A stretch of DNA of 64,000 bases from Pseudocercospora fijiensis CIRAD86. Lineage: Eukaryota; Ascomycota; Dothideomycetes; Mycosphaerellales; Mycosphaerellaceae. Location: NCBI RefSeq assembly GCF_000340215.1, contig NW_006921532.1, positions 6,108,681-6,172,680 of the forward strand, given 5' to 3'. The notes beneath the pieces were generated by a model that saw only the letters and a program-made list of their open reading frames with translations, was not told the origin of the DNA and did not search any database. The translations under genes were made by a program, and so were the position numbers. Of this stretch, positions 10,527 through 20,503 are shown piece after piece. How positions within the stretch are numbered: position 1 is the stretch's first letter; every line of letters begins with the position of its first letter.

Positions 10527-11716
10527 ATGGCAGACACATTCATGGTGGCACCAAAGCCGCCGCCTGAGCTGAACATACCAGCTTCGAAGTCGACAGTGAA
10601 AGTATCATGCATAGATAGGTAAGCGCAAGAAGAATAAAAGGAACGAAGTCGCTCTCTGATAAAGGATCAAGCACATCTCGATTCGAAATCCCAATGTCGC
10701 CTTTCTTGCAGCCAGATTACGAAGGTCATGATAAGCTGATAGGGCCCTCGTTCTCATTCCTGATCGAGCATCCATCTTCGAAACCAATTCTCTTCGACCT
10801 AGCTGTGCGCACAGACTGGGAGAAATATCCTTCCTACGAAAAGTGGGTGCGTCTAAAGTGGGAGATCAAGGTCGAAAAAGACGTAGCCACGATCTTAAAG
10901 GAGAATGGCGTTGATGTCGATGGTGGGGCCATTGGGGCCATTGTATGGTCGCATCATCATTGGGACCATGTGGGAAATCCAGCAACGTTTCCTTTTTCGA
11001 CGGAACTGGTGGTTGGTCCCGGCTTCAAGGAGGCTCATCTTCCTGCATATCCTACCCGACAGGATGCTACCCTTCTGGACACCGATTTTGAGGGGCGTAA
11101 CACTCGGGAGATCAGCTTCGAAAAAGAAGGCAACGGCTTAAAGATTGGCCGTTTCAACGCCTTCGACTACTTCGGCGATGGCAGCTTTTACCTTCTCGAC
11201 ACGCCAGGCCACTCAGTCGGGCATATTTGCGGCCTTGCGCGAGTGTCCTCGAGTCCAGACTCATTCGTCTTCATGGGTGGCGACGCTTCTCATCATGGAG
11301 GAGAATTCAGACCGACAGAGTACTCGCCGCTCCCTAAAGAGCTTAACCCTTCTCCTTTGAGACGCAACCATACAATATGCCCCGGTCATATGTTGCTGGA
11401 CATGCACCCTCATCAAAGGGCAGACAAGCCATACTACTATGTGACAGCATCCTTCGCCCACGACAAGAAAATTGCCGACTGGACGATAGATGGTCTAGGA
11501 GAGTTCGATGCACATGAGAATATCCTGATGCTGATGGCGCATGACGATGCCGTCGTTGATCCTCCACAATTTGACTTCTATCCAAAATCGCTCAACAGCT
11601 GGCTTAGTCAAGGCATTGGTCAGAAGGTCAAGTGGATGTTCTTCAGAGACTTTGAGGATGCCATGGAGTCCAAGGGAAAAGGTGGCCAGGCGTTTACCTG
11701 GGGCGAGTATCCTTGA
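10527..11716 (+). CDS. Metallo-beta-lactamase-fold hydrolase
   Basis: Exon 1 is 10527-10618 and exon 2 is 10672-11716. The 53-nt intron has a GTAAGC donor and a CAAG acceptor. Joined, it reads ...VSCIDS-TSRFEIPMSPFLQPDY, a continuous N-terminus (378 aa). The metal site is SHHHWDH (His125, His127, Asp129, His130), followed by a second His in TPGHSVGH and an Asp/His cluster in GGDASHHGGEF. These are the landmarks of the glyoxalase II/AiiA-like branch, which binds two zinc ions and hydrolyses thioesters, lactones or similar. The substrate cannot be told. An ATG at 10694 also opens the frame but would drop the conserved N-terminal strand. No signal peptide, so probably cytosolic. Confidence 0.9.
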
Positions 11717-11890
11717 ATTACAGACAACTCAGTCAGATGCGCTTCGATCAGATTCCATCGAAATCTTGGTCCGCAAATTCTCATCACTCATTACTCGGCT
11801 CTACATGCTGATGCTTTTATCATATAGTCCACGCACTAGTCCTGAGCTCCCATTCTGTCGTCCAAAGTAGTGCTGCCTCCCAAGATGCTG

Positions 11891-13529
11891 TCATATATAA
11901 TCCCAAGACTGCCCGTCTACCCTCCTCTTCGAAGGAGCGATCACTTCCTCTTGCGGCCATCCATCGTACCCATGCCCACTCCCCAATCTATCTTCGATAC
12001 TCGGAAACCGCAACAGTACTCTCGCAGGTGTTGAAGCTTTGTCACCACTAGCTCTGTGCAGCACCACCCGAGGAGGTTTCGTATAGGCAACACGGCCGTG
12101 CTCGTCGATAGTTGGTTGGTCTGCAGTAGTAGAACACGACCAAGATCGATCTTTCGTAACTTCAGTCAACGTAGGCGAGACTGCCACCTTCTCCTCATCA
12201 CTAATCGTCCAAGGCGCCGGCGACTGGGTTTGAAGCTCCGGAAACGGATCCACTGAACTATCATCCGCGCGAGAGCGAGATGGAAAGCAACCTTTCATAA
12301 GGACCTTGAACGTCGAAGCCGAGCTGCAAAGTATGACTTGAGGAAGAAAATAAGTAAATATCAAGGAGTCAGAAAGCGGTGCTCTCTTTGCTTTTGCTTA
12401 CCCATATGTAGCTCAACCTGACACCATATACTTGCTTCAGCAGCATCGTAATTTATATCGGCAGATTTCATGAGATCCCAGAGATAGTAACATCTGAAAC
12501 ATCCGGCTACACGAGAGTCAGTATATAGTTCGCAAAAAAAAAATCTTTTAGAGTTCGATCATCGATCACTACTTGCCGATGATTGGTAAAAAGCCAAGAG
12601 CGAATAAGGCGCACACGGCATATCTTTGACGCTTTTGCGATCGTCAGTTATCATAGAGCTTCGAAGCAGGATTTTGTGAGGGTCTTTCTTACATTCGGTA
12701 GTTCCAGACCGTGAAGCATGGGTAGTGGTGTTGAGATGATTGCGGCGGCGACGACGATCGTCAGGATACCTGTGACGTTGTAGAGGTATTGCACGTCTTG
12801 CGGGCTCCAGCATTGGCCTTGGAGTGCTCCTTGACGAGACCAGAAAAGTGTCGGATGTGTGCAGGTAAAGGGTTGTACCACCATGAAGATGATCTTCACA
12901 GTTGCGACGCAGCCCATTAAGAAGTAGACCGCAAATCGCATCGGTGTTCTTTGGTCCAAACGCAGGTATAGAGTGAGGAAGGAGATCTTGGTCAAGATTG
13001 CCGTGGCCACGTAAAGGACCAAGATCACGAATCCGAGTGTCTGGAGGAGTTGAGTATCTTCTGGTTGAATATTGTTGCCTTTAGTCGTTAGATTCTGTTT
13101 ATCTTGGCATGTGTTTCTGGACTCACTATGCTTTCCGAGACCAATGTAAGCAGCTATGATTTCATTAGCATTTCTTGTCGCTGGTCTTGTCGTAGAGGAA
13201 TTTCCATCCATACCTGTGACGAAAGTTGAGGAAAGTCCAAAAGCAGTAAACTGGAGTAGTGTGAGCTTGCATTGAGCGCGCCATCGATCGGGGGCAGCTT
13301 ACTGTTCCAATAGCAACGAGGACTGTTTATCGATCAGCAATGCTCAGATACATAATCCAGTAGAGATCTACTTACTGTCCTCTGCGAATACTTTTCCAAT
13401 GATCGCCAGACGTGCGTATAGCCTTAAGCTTGTTCCAACGAACGAGATGACCATGAGTATGACGGAAACCACGATGATAACCAGCTGCTTGCTGTCATCT
13501 TGGTTGCTAGTTGCCTCCGTCGCTGCCAT
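11891..13529 (-). CDS. Fungal rhodopsin-like 7-TM integral membrane protein, 8 exons
   Basis: My splice model on the - strand: 13529-13376, 13322-13303, 13250-13214, 13153-13127, 13078-12693, 12631-12573, 12493-12402, 12336-11891. All phases agree and the product is 406 aa. The joins recreate a canonical sequence: AED-ILVAIGT, FTAFGLSSTFVT-AAYIGLGKH, NNIQPEDTQLLQTLG, CWSPQDVQYLYNVTG, PLPMLHGLELPN-RQRYAVCALFALGF, SIWCQVELHM. Several hydrophobic helices precede a polar, Ser-rich C-terminal tail. This is the fungal 'rhodopsin domain' membrane family (conserved QPEDTQ, CW, LPLP..L motifs). It has no retinal-binding lysine role established, and its function is largely unknown. Exons 2-4 are only 20, 37 and 27 nt. 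Convergent with the hydrolase gene, 174 bp between the stops. Confidence 0.88.
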
Positions 13530-14559
13530 TGTGACAGCAGCCGAAATGGCCGCCTCTTCAGATGGGGAGTCGTTGGCGAAGGGTAAGCGCCTAAGTAGTT
13601 GAAGGCGGGCAGTACTTGATACTGTCTTGTTCCATCTCACATTGTGCACGATCACTAGGTTCAACTACTGAAAGTTAACACTGTGCTGTTACCGGACGGG
13701 GCAGTACCGTGTAGTATTCGATGGCCTCTAAGATGCGTACAGGCTCGCAAGTTGCATGCGCCGACTACATCCTCCCTGCGAGAAAACGTTCTTTGCATTG
13801 ACATGTACCAGGCATCCTGCGGCAACATCGAGCAGTCGCCGATCTAGCCCCTCGTGCTGGGATGTTCTGTGGAACTTTCGTTGCGGTCGATCTCAGGCTA
13901 ACTGCATATATTGACGAGGACTATCGGATTTTGTCAGGTACCGTTTCGATCACGACTCGCGGCAAGGAAGGCCCACCTGGTTGCCAGCCATTGGGTCTTG
14001 CAGAGTCTGCCATACTGTCGCAGAAGTCGAGTCAATTGTTAGGTTCTCCTGCAGCGGATTGCTTTGGTTATACCTGGATAATTAGCGCGTTGATGGTGAT
14101 GCGAAGTTGAGTAGAGTCCGGGGCTCAGTATCATGGCCAGGCTCCATACTAAGGCCAATCGGTCGCTCTGAAACCATGTCCAGGCCGGCCATAGTCGGCC
14201 GTGATCTTGCTTCTTCTGCAAAGACAGCAACCGGATCTGGTGCCCAGATCTTTCGGTCCGTGGGTAGCAAACATTGAAAGCTGCGTCTAGTGACTTGACC
14301 TTCATAGAGATATTGCGAACAACCACCTCCATGATCGGCAAAAACAGCCACAGCCTGACTCGTGCTTGCATGTCTCCGTTATTACTCGTCTCCCCGTTGA
14401 CTGATCAACGCTGTTCCGAGAGCCCTACGATCAGCAGGGATTGCCCGGGTCTCAAGCCCCGGAAGCTGCGTCAAATATTGGCACATTTCACGTGCTCATC
14501 ACAGAGCGTGACGTGACCATCTGCGACGTAACAACCACGAGCCATCACTTGCATACAGT
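13530..14559. other. Region upstream of the rhodopsin-like gene
   Basis: Contains the promoter of the - strand rhodopsin-like gene and, further right, overlapping - strand open frames (14039-14371, 14082-14351) without recognisable features. These could be 3' exons of the weak gene at 14560-14943. Confidence 0.4.
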
Positions 14560-14943
14560 TCATGCAGCAGTCTTTCTCTGGCCGTACCTTACATTCGGTG
14601 AAACGAATTGCGAACGCTCGCCGGAGCTCGAATCTTTCGTGCTATCCTCGTCAGGAATTCCAGAAATATAAGGCAGAGAAGTTTCAAATTCCGCATCTGT
14701 CAAAGAAGGTCTGTGCATGCAACAGGCGTCTGCTCCCAAACTCATTGGAGACATGCGGAACTCGGGTTGTGCAGAGTCGCAGCTGCCTGCACACAGGGCT
14801 TTCGCGGAGTTCTTCGCATTTGAAGCGAAGGAAAGTGTGTATCCGCTTGGATGCTGCTGACATGGTTCCGCATGTTCAATCGCTTTGAAGCGCGCTGATC
14901 TGCGAAATGCAGTCCCTCCAGCCCGTCGAAGTCTCATCGCCAT
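14560..14943 (-). CDS. Possible small gene, unknown product
   Basis: The - strand ORF begins MAMRLRRAGGTAFRRSARF, a basic amphipathic start of mitochondrial-presequence type, and continues with a polar Ser/Cys-containing stretch ending GERSQFVSPN. There a GTAAGG donor occurs in frame (near 14599), so the listed end is likely intronic and at least one more exon would follow to the left. I could not place its acceptor with confidence. No family recognised. Confidence 0.3.
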   Translation of the reverse strand: MAMRLRRAGGTAFRRSARFKAIEHAEPCQQHPSGYTLSFASNAKNSAKALCAGSCDSAQPEFRMSPMSLGADACCMHRPSLTDAEFETSLPYISGIPDEDSTKDSSSGERSQFVSPNVRYGQRKTAA

Positions 14944-15366
14944 GTCTCCTTCACTATGGCGTAGTGTCGCACGATGCTCTTTTTGACATCGCCACCCGTC
15001 CTCGCTGTATCATTCTTTTCAGTCGTGTGTGATTACGCCCACCCACACTGCACACTTCCCTCGCCCCCTTGCTCGCCTTGCTCGACTCGGATGATTTTGG
15101 ATATTGCTGAATATGATCTTCTAGGGTCTGCCACGGCATAAGAGGACGTGAAGGGGTGGAGTCGTGTTGTTGGGGAAGGAGAGATGCTGAGAGCAGACTA
15201 AAGAGCTGGCTATCGATAGCCGATGTCGGCCTGTCGGATGTCGGTTGCGGAGAAGATCATGAACACGAGTGCATCCATCGTGTGCTCTACATGTATACAA
15301 CGTAATGCTTCGATCTCCCAACGCACGTAGACCACGCCTCCTCACAAACTTTCTCGGAGTCTCAAG
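14944..15366. other. Upstream region of the methyltransferase gene
   Basis: No supported gene. The methyltransferase promoter and leader are expected here. Confidence 0.5.
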
Positions 15367-16155
15367 ATGGCCTCCGCTGTTGCGAACCTCCACTCCGGCA
15401 ACAATGCGCGCTTCAACGCTGAAGCTCTTTCGTGGGACTCAAGGCCGTTCGTGCACGAAGCATCAGCAGGAGCAGCAAGAGCCGTCAGAACATGCTTAGA
15501 CGAGCTGCAGGCACCAGAGAAGGGTTATGAGGTCCTTGAGATCGGATGCGGCACGGGCATCTTGTCCTTCCTGCTCGCGAGAGACAAGAGGGTGAGAAGG
15601 ATGGTGGCCGTCGATGCAGCCGAAGGCATGATCAACGTGCTGAAGACGAAGGTCGAGAAGGACAAGGAGGTAGGTGACAAGATTGTTCCTCTGGCAATAC
15701 TGCTACAAGATCCAGAAGATGCCGCACTGCCATCAGCAGCGACTGGGAATGGAAGACAAAAGTTTGACCTCATTACGAGCCATCTCGTGCTCCACCACAT
15801 CCCAGATCTCAAGTCTGTGCTCGAGACGATGTACGGATGTCTTGCGCCTGGTGGCTGTGTGATGCTTACGGACTTCGAAAATGTTTCATCAGAATCCAAG
15901 CGATTCCACCCTGCGAGCAAACTGGATGGGGTTGCAAGACATGGGATCAATGCGAAAGAAATGGGCGCGCTGATGAAGAGTGTTGGGTTTCAGAATGTCG
16001 ATGTACGAGCTCACTGGACCATGGACAAGATTGTGGAGAAGTATGAGGGAGAATTTGGAAAAGAAGATGATGGTGCAAAGACAGCGCAAGAGCTTGGCAA
16101 GCTCGGCGAGACCATGCAGTTCCCATTCGTGCTGTGCTATGGGATGAAGGGATAG
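15367..16155 (+). CDS. Class I SAM-dependent methyltransferase
   Basis: Intronless, 262 aa. Motif I is VLEIGCGTGILSF (residues 56-68), the SAM-binding glycine loop. Motif II acidic residue is in MVAVDAAEGMI, with FDLITSHLVLHHIPDL as motif IV/post-I and LAPGGCVMLTDFE as motif VI. The order and spacing match small-molecule methyltransferases of the UbiE/COQ5-like fold (Methyltransf_11/25 type). The acceptor substrate is not predictable; neighbouring genes give no pathway context. No transit or signal peptide. Start ATG 15367 (CAAGATGGC context). Confidence 0.92.
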   Translation: MASAVANLHSGNNARFNAEALSWDSRPFVHEASAGAARAVRTCLDELQAPEKGYEVLEIGCGTGILSFLLARDKRVRRMVAVDAAEGMINVLKTKVEKDKEVGDKIVPLAILLQDPEDAALPSAATGNGRQKFDLITSHLVLHHIPDLKSVLETMYGCLAPGGCVMLTDFENVSSESKRFHPASKLDGVARHGINAKEMGALMKSVGFQNVDVRAHWTMDKIVEKYEGEFGKEDDGAKTAQELGKLGETMQFPFVLCYGMKG

Positions 16156-16385
16156 CATAGGTGTGCAGTAGAATGAGACGTAGATAACCGGCTTGGCGCT
16201 TCGAGAGGGCTACGCTAACTCGCTGCGACATACAGTAGCGTCTGTATACCTCATCGTGGACGTGACTAGCCGCGGAACGCCGAATCACAAGTTGCTATTC
16301 GCTGTTGAAACGCTGGATTTTTCTTGGAAGAGCGGCATATCGGCACATGCTGCCTCCCACGCAGGGAAACTGGTGAAGATGCCAA

Positions 16386-16463
16386 ATGCGACTGCGACTG
16401 CGACTGCGACTGCCACAGCCACAGCCACAGCAGAAACGCCATGCACATGCACATGCACATGCA
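16386..16463 (+). repeat. Three adjacent hexanucleotide microsatellites
   Basis: (GCGACT)n, then (CCACAG)n, then (CACATG)n, back to back with short breaks. Reading the kinase-like frame they would encode RL, PQ and HA dipeptide runs. Confidence 0.85.
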
Positions 16464-17705
16464 CAACGGAACGACTGGTGCACTGTTTTCGACCTGCTGA
16501 AACAGAATTCCTGTCATTGCCGATTGTCTGATCTGCTGCAATCAACAGCAACACCTCCACCAGACATCCACAACGCTTTCGACACTGCTTGTCGAATGCA
16601 GCACTACGACACATTCCGGCGGCTTTGGCGTCAAGTGCCACGATGCGCGCATATCCCGCTGGTCGTCACCCTGTTCTGCGCGTGCACGGCTCTCCTACGC
16701 GGACTCAGCGACTTTCGCGACCAGCACGTGAAACAATATCCAACGGACTTCTCAAGCCTGCATCTCGGCGGTAACGACCCTTTTGCTCTGCGACCTCCAG
16801 AGCAGCCTGTGAGATACACTCAAGGATCTCAGATCGATGAAAGGTACACCTACCTGCGAGAGCTTGGTCACGGGCGGGAGGGCTCTGCCGCTCTGTACAT
16901 CGATCTGGAATCTGGCGAAAGGGTGGTGGCGAAGACTTTTACGAGCATAGCAAGAAATTCACTTCCAGAAATTCTTGCAGAAGATTTCGAAGGTGTGACG
17001 ACGACATGGCCTTCAGAGATCGAAGCAGGCATCACTTTGGGCGCTCACTTGTCTGGCTTCGTGCCGGTGTATGACTACTTCATCTCGCAGACCGAGGGCA
17101 CAGGTCACTCTTGGATGATGATCAGTCCCTTTCTCAATAACGGAACTCTCGAATCGTTTGCAAAGCGCGAATGGAAAACGTCACAGGTATCAGCTAGCCA
17201 GCTCGATGAGTACTACAGACCGGCACTTGACCGTGTGCTTCGTATTCTGGAGCATTTACACACGCTCGGCTTCTGCCATGACGATGTGAAGCCCGACAAT
17301 TTCTTTATGAAAGACTCGTTAGACTGGCTACTGGGCGATCTCGGCAACCTCAGACACGTTGGACATCAGTGGCATACCACTCGATCCTGGCTGCGCCAGA
17401 ATCAGTGGGCAGACTGTCGGCTGAACGATATTCGGCGTGCGCTCAAAAGCTATCTCTGGTTTCTCCGAACTGCAAGTGCTGATACAAGCACCTTCGACAG
17501 AGCTTTCTGGAGCAGAAGTGAAGGCTGGGCGGAAAGGTACTGGGACTTTGTCAATTCTGCCTCTGGCTTTTCAGCTGGTCCAAATCAGAAGAGTGCTTTC
17601 GGAAGCGACCATGTATCACTAGCTGCGGACACGGCAAGAGAATTGGTATGCACGGGAGTTCCTCGGCGTTTGTGGTCGTGGCGGGATTATTTGCTATGGT
17701 ATTGA
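16386..17705 (+). CDS. Protein kinase-like fold protein
   Basis: Open frame of 439 aa from ATG 16386. The first 26 residues are RL/PQ/HA dipeptide runs from microsatellites, so the real start may be ATG 16596 (Met71, MQHYDTFRRLW), giving 369 aa. A hydrophobic segment near residues 90-110 (IPLVVTLFCACTALL) could be a membrane anchor or signal anchor. The kinase-like domain spans about 150-420: Gly-rich loop LGHGREGSAA, VAIK-type lysine in RVVAKTF, catalytic loop CHDDVKPDNFF (the HRD is HDD, with Lys and Asn kept) and DLG in place of DFG in GDLGNLR. The key residues are largely present, so activity is possible. Substrate unknown. Such divergent kinases are common in Dothideomycetes. Confidence 0.78.
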   Translation: MRLRLRLRLPQPQPQQKRHAHAHAHAQRNDWCTVFDLLKQNSCHCRLSDLLQSTATPPPDIHNAFDTACRMQHYDTFRRLWRQVPRCAHIPLVVTLFCACTALLRGLSDFRDQHVKQYPTDFSSLHLGGNDPFALRPPEQPVRYTQGSQIDERYTYLRELGHGREGSAALYIDLESGERVVAKTFTSIARNSLPEILAEDFEGVTTTWPSEIEAGITLGAHLSGFVPVYDYFISQTEGTGHSWMMISPFLNNGTLESFAKREWKTSQVSASQLDEYYRPALDRVLRILEHLHTLGFCHDDVKPDNFFMKDSLDWLLGDLGNLRHVGHQWHTTRSWLRQNQWADCRLNDIRRALKSYLWFLRTASADTSTFDRAFWSRSEGWAERYWDFVNSASGFSAGPNQKSAFGSDHVSLAADTARELVCTGVPRRLWSWRDYLLWY

Positions 17706-18495
17706 TTACGACTTTATGAGACTACGAAGCTGCAGTACGCAATCGGATTGAGAGACAATCTACTGGAAATTCTCCAATGGAGCAAAAGACTCGAAGCGCT
17801 TGTTTTTGTCACTATCGTGGCAAATTCATCAAACTGCGCCTTTCGCCAAACACGGCTTCTTTGGTACCCACTCACACCAAAAGGATTTGCCCTCTTTTAA
17901 TAAACTCTAGTCGGACTCAGGTGTACTTAAAGGTAGACAGCACTTTGCAAGAGGCTCTTAAAGGATATAGCTGACCGTTAGCCCTTCCTGCGCGGCCTTT
18001 GAAGACAGGTTTCTTTGAAAACTACTGATATGAAGCTATATTCTCCTTGGAACCTTGATACTAAGCCTTATAGAAAGAAACTCTTTTGGGAGCTAGTACG
18101 GACTGTATATCCTGGATCTTTGATTAAAGAGGATGTCTTTGGGAAAAGCCCGGGTCTTGATAGAGAAGGCCTTCTTTGGTCAAAATATGCTAACGAAATA
18201 GTGCTATTTGACAAAACAAGATCCTGCTTGGTATGATATCAACGGACGGCGAAATCGCATGCTCCTCGATGAATTGTGAGTTGCTCGAGTCACATGCTGA
18301 CACTTCAGTCCTTACTTCACTGTCCGTGCGCAAGAAGCTTTGCGGTTAACTTCAGCCGTTAGTTACCAGTTCAAGCTTGACATCATCAACAACTTCTTTC
18401 CTGCAGAGCTTTTACAAAACACAACACAAACTTCATCCAGCGGCTCGAAGCTACGCCCTCCTCCGACGTAATGGCAAACAACCACGGCGCATGGG
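17706..18495. other. Intergenic region with partly AT-shifted, decayed sequence
   Basis: From about 17860 to 18240 composition changes, with short coding-like patches (DMKLYSPWNLDTKPYRKKLF near 18030) between stops in all frames. It may be a decayed insert. No family recognised. Right end precedes the broken BTB gene. Confidence 0.4.
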
Positions 18496-19754
18496 ATGGA
18501 TTTTACAGCGACCGATAGCGACTCCGTCAACGAGTCGTTTGCCGCCCTCGAATGCATGTTCGACCCGCCCGTCGATGCGATCTGCCCTTTCGGCGATATC
18601 ATATTGGTCGCAGACGACAACCTCCATCCGACAACCAAAATCCAGGTCTCGTCTTGCATTCTGTCTATGGCGTCGCCAGTGCTCCGCGCTCTCTTCAGTA
18701 AGAAGTTCGCTGAAGGACAAGGTACCTCGAGTGATGGACCAAAGGAGGTACGGCTGCAAGAAGATCCGCAGACTGGTTACAGAAACACGATTGCATTGCA
18801 GTACTTCGATGGCCCGTCAAAGGCATCTTTGACAAGATCAACCGCCGGAATGCAAGTTTAAGCCCCGCCGCCTCCTGCACAGCATACGACTACGACGTAG
18901 CCGCTGCAGCATACATTCATCCACCAGCCTGAATTCTTCCGCGACATTACTAAGGCTCTCGTACTCTGCTCAAACAACATCACGCCGCACTCATTCAACC
19001 CCAGATGCCACGATTTCATCCCGTTGGCGATGATCACCACGCTTAGTGCGCAACTTCGAGCAGCTCAAAATGTCATGACGCATCATGTCAATGTGGTTCT
19101 TCAGCAATCCTGCCTGAATGCGTCCCAGTTGACAAGCAACATCTAATAACGCCGTTCATGGACTCGATGTCGAGCCTCCTCCCGATTAACTACAACTACA
19201 ACTCAAGCACCCTTTGGCATCTGCTGGCTCGACTTGACCAGGTTCGAGTTCCACCCATCGTCATCAACGAAATGCACTGCAACTGTTTTGCTCTGACTCG
19301 CAAGAACTTCGTGAGCCCTGACGACAGTGGTGTGGACCACGAATCATCAGAGTGGGTGTGGAAGTCTGTCCGTGGCGAGCGCGCCGGCTGGCATCATCGT
19401 GTCTCTTGCTTACATCAGACTCCCATCGATACTGTGGGCATGTACATCATACAGCAGGACGATGTGGAAGTCGCGGCCGAGAACGTTCGCGATATTCTTC
19501 AAGGCCCATGTCTTGATTGCGTCAAGCGTGGCGGAGGAGGAGTGGGCGAGTGTCGCTCTGCACATGTCAAGCCGTGGAAAAATTGCGAACTTAGCAATAC
19601 GTCCAGGTGGGACGATAGGCCTGAAACATACTTGGACATCGACTGCTTCCATATGTTGGTTCCAAGGACTGTTGAGAACTCCCATCTCCCACGATCGCTT
19701 GATGGATCCGTTCGCACTCGCGGGGAACCGTCTTGGTGGGAGAAGGCTTGGTAG
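18496..19754 (+). pseudogene. BTB/POZ protein gene, frameshifted
   Basis: The first segment (frame of 18496) has a BTB core: GDIILVADD, then IQVSSCILSMASPVLRALFS, then KKFAEGQG. After LQYFDG (about 18813) the reading continues in the next frame (VKGIFDKINRRNASLSPAAS, YDYDVAAAAYIH). It returns to the first frame at about 18915 (QPEFFRDITKALVLCSNNIT) up to TAA at 19145. A third part from 19158 carries the C-terminal region with CLDCVKRGGGGVGECRS, a Cys pattern seen in fungal BTB proteins. One 54-nt GT..AG removal (18856-18909) would keep frame but discards the best coding stretch. I therefore read at least two frameshifts and a stop: a decayed gene. An assembly error is the alternative. Confidence 0.6.
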
Positions 19755-20503
19755 TATTGAAATGAATGCGGAGACCAACACATAGCAGAAGTGAGAACTT
19801 AGCAATGTGAAGCAGAACTCCAGAGTGGAGTAGCAACGAGCAAAGAGCCCCCAAGATCAGCCGCGACATAGAGCTCAGGATGCAGCATTGGGCTTGGGAG
19901 AGACATCGATTTCTTACCACCGACGACCTGGGACACATCACGAATATGCATAGCGAGACAGCAGTTCGTAGCATACCTCTTCTAGACAGATAGAGCCAGC
20001 AATGCGTCGCTTCAATACCAATGCGATGGATCATGAATGCGGGATCGAAATAATCGACGTTGTCTGCGTGAAGAGCTCTCCAAGCGCCATCGTTGTTTCG
20101 ATTGGTAGAGAGCTCTACCTAAGCGCGTGCTGTTTCGATCGACATTGCGGTCTGACGAAGTGAGGTCAATGTGAACGTTCATCGCAGTCATCAAGTGCAA
20201 GGGCTTGGTGGCCCTGGCGATCAAAGCGCCGTTTGATATGTGTCGTTTGATCTATGCCCTAAGTCATCAGCTTCAACCCACTATCGTTACGTCGGTAGGC
20301 AGTTCGTCCCGATGAAGTCCTACACCAATCAATGAGATTCTGTCATCAGTTCTTCACGGCCGACAAGCCAATTCCTGACTCTTGCTCACATTCCCGCGAT
20401 TCCGGATAACAAACTGTACGTGAGATCTTGGGAAGTGTAAATCAGAATTGAGAGGCCTGCAAATGTGCCTGTCATGCAAAACTTTTATTTCGGCCTGATG
20501 CGT
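19755..20503. other. Intergenic, no supported gene
   Basis: A long - strand ORF (19591-20034) overlaps the BTB remnant and shows no domain, so it is discounted. The right end contains the 3' region of homoserine dehydrogenase. Confidence 0.5.

Noticed and set aside
10694..11716. Metallo-hydrolase starting at ATG 10694
   Set aside because: An upstream exon joins in phase and supplies the N-terminal residues (LNIPASKSTVKVSCIDS) expected for the fold.
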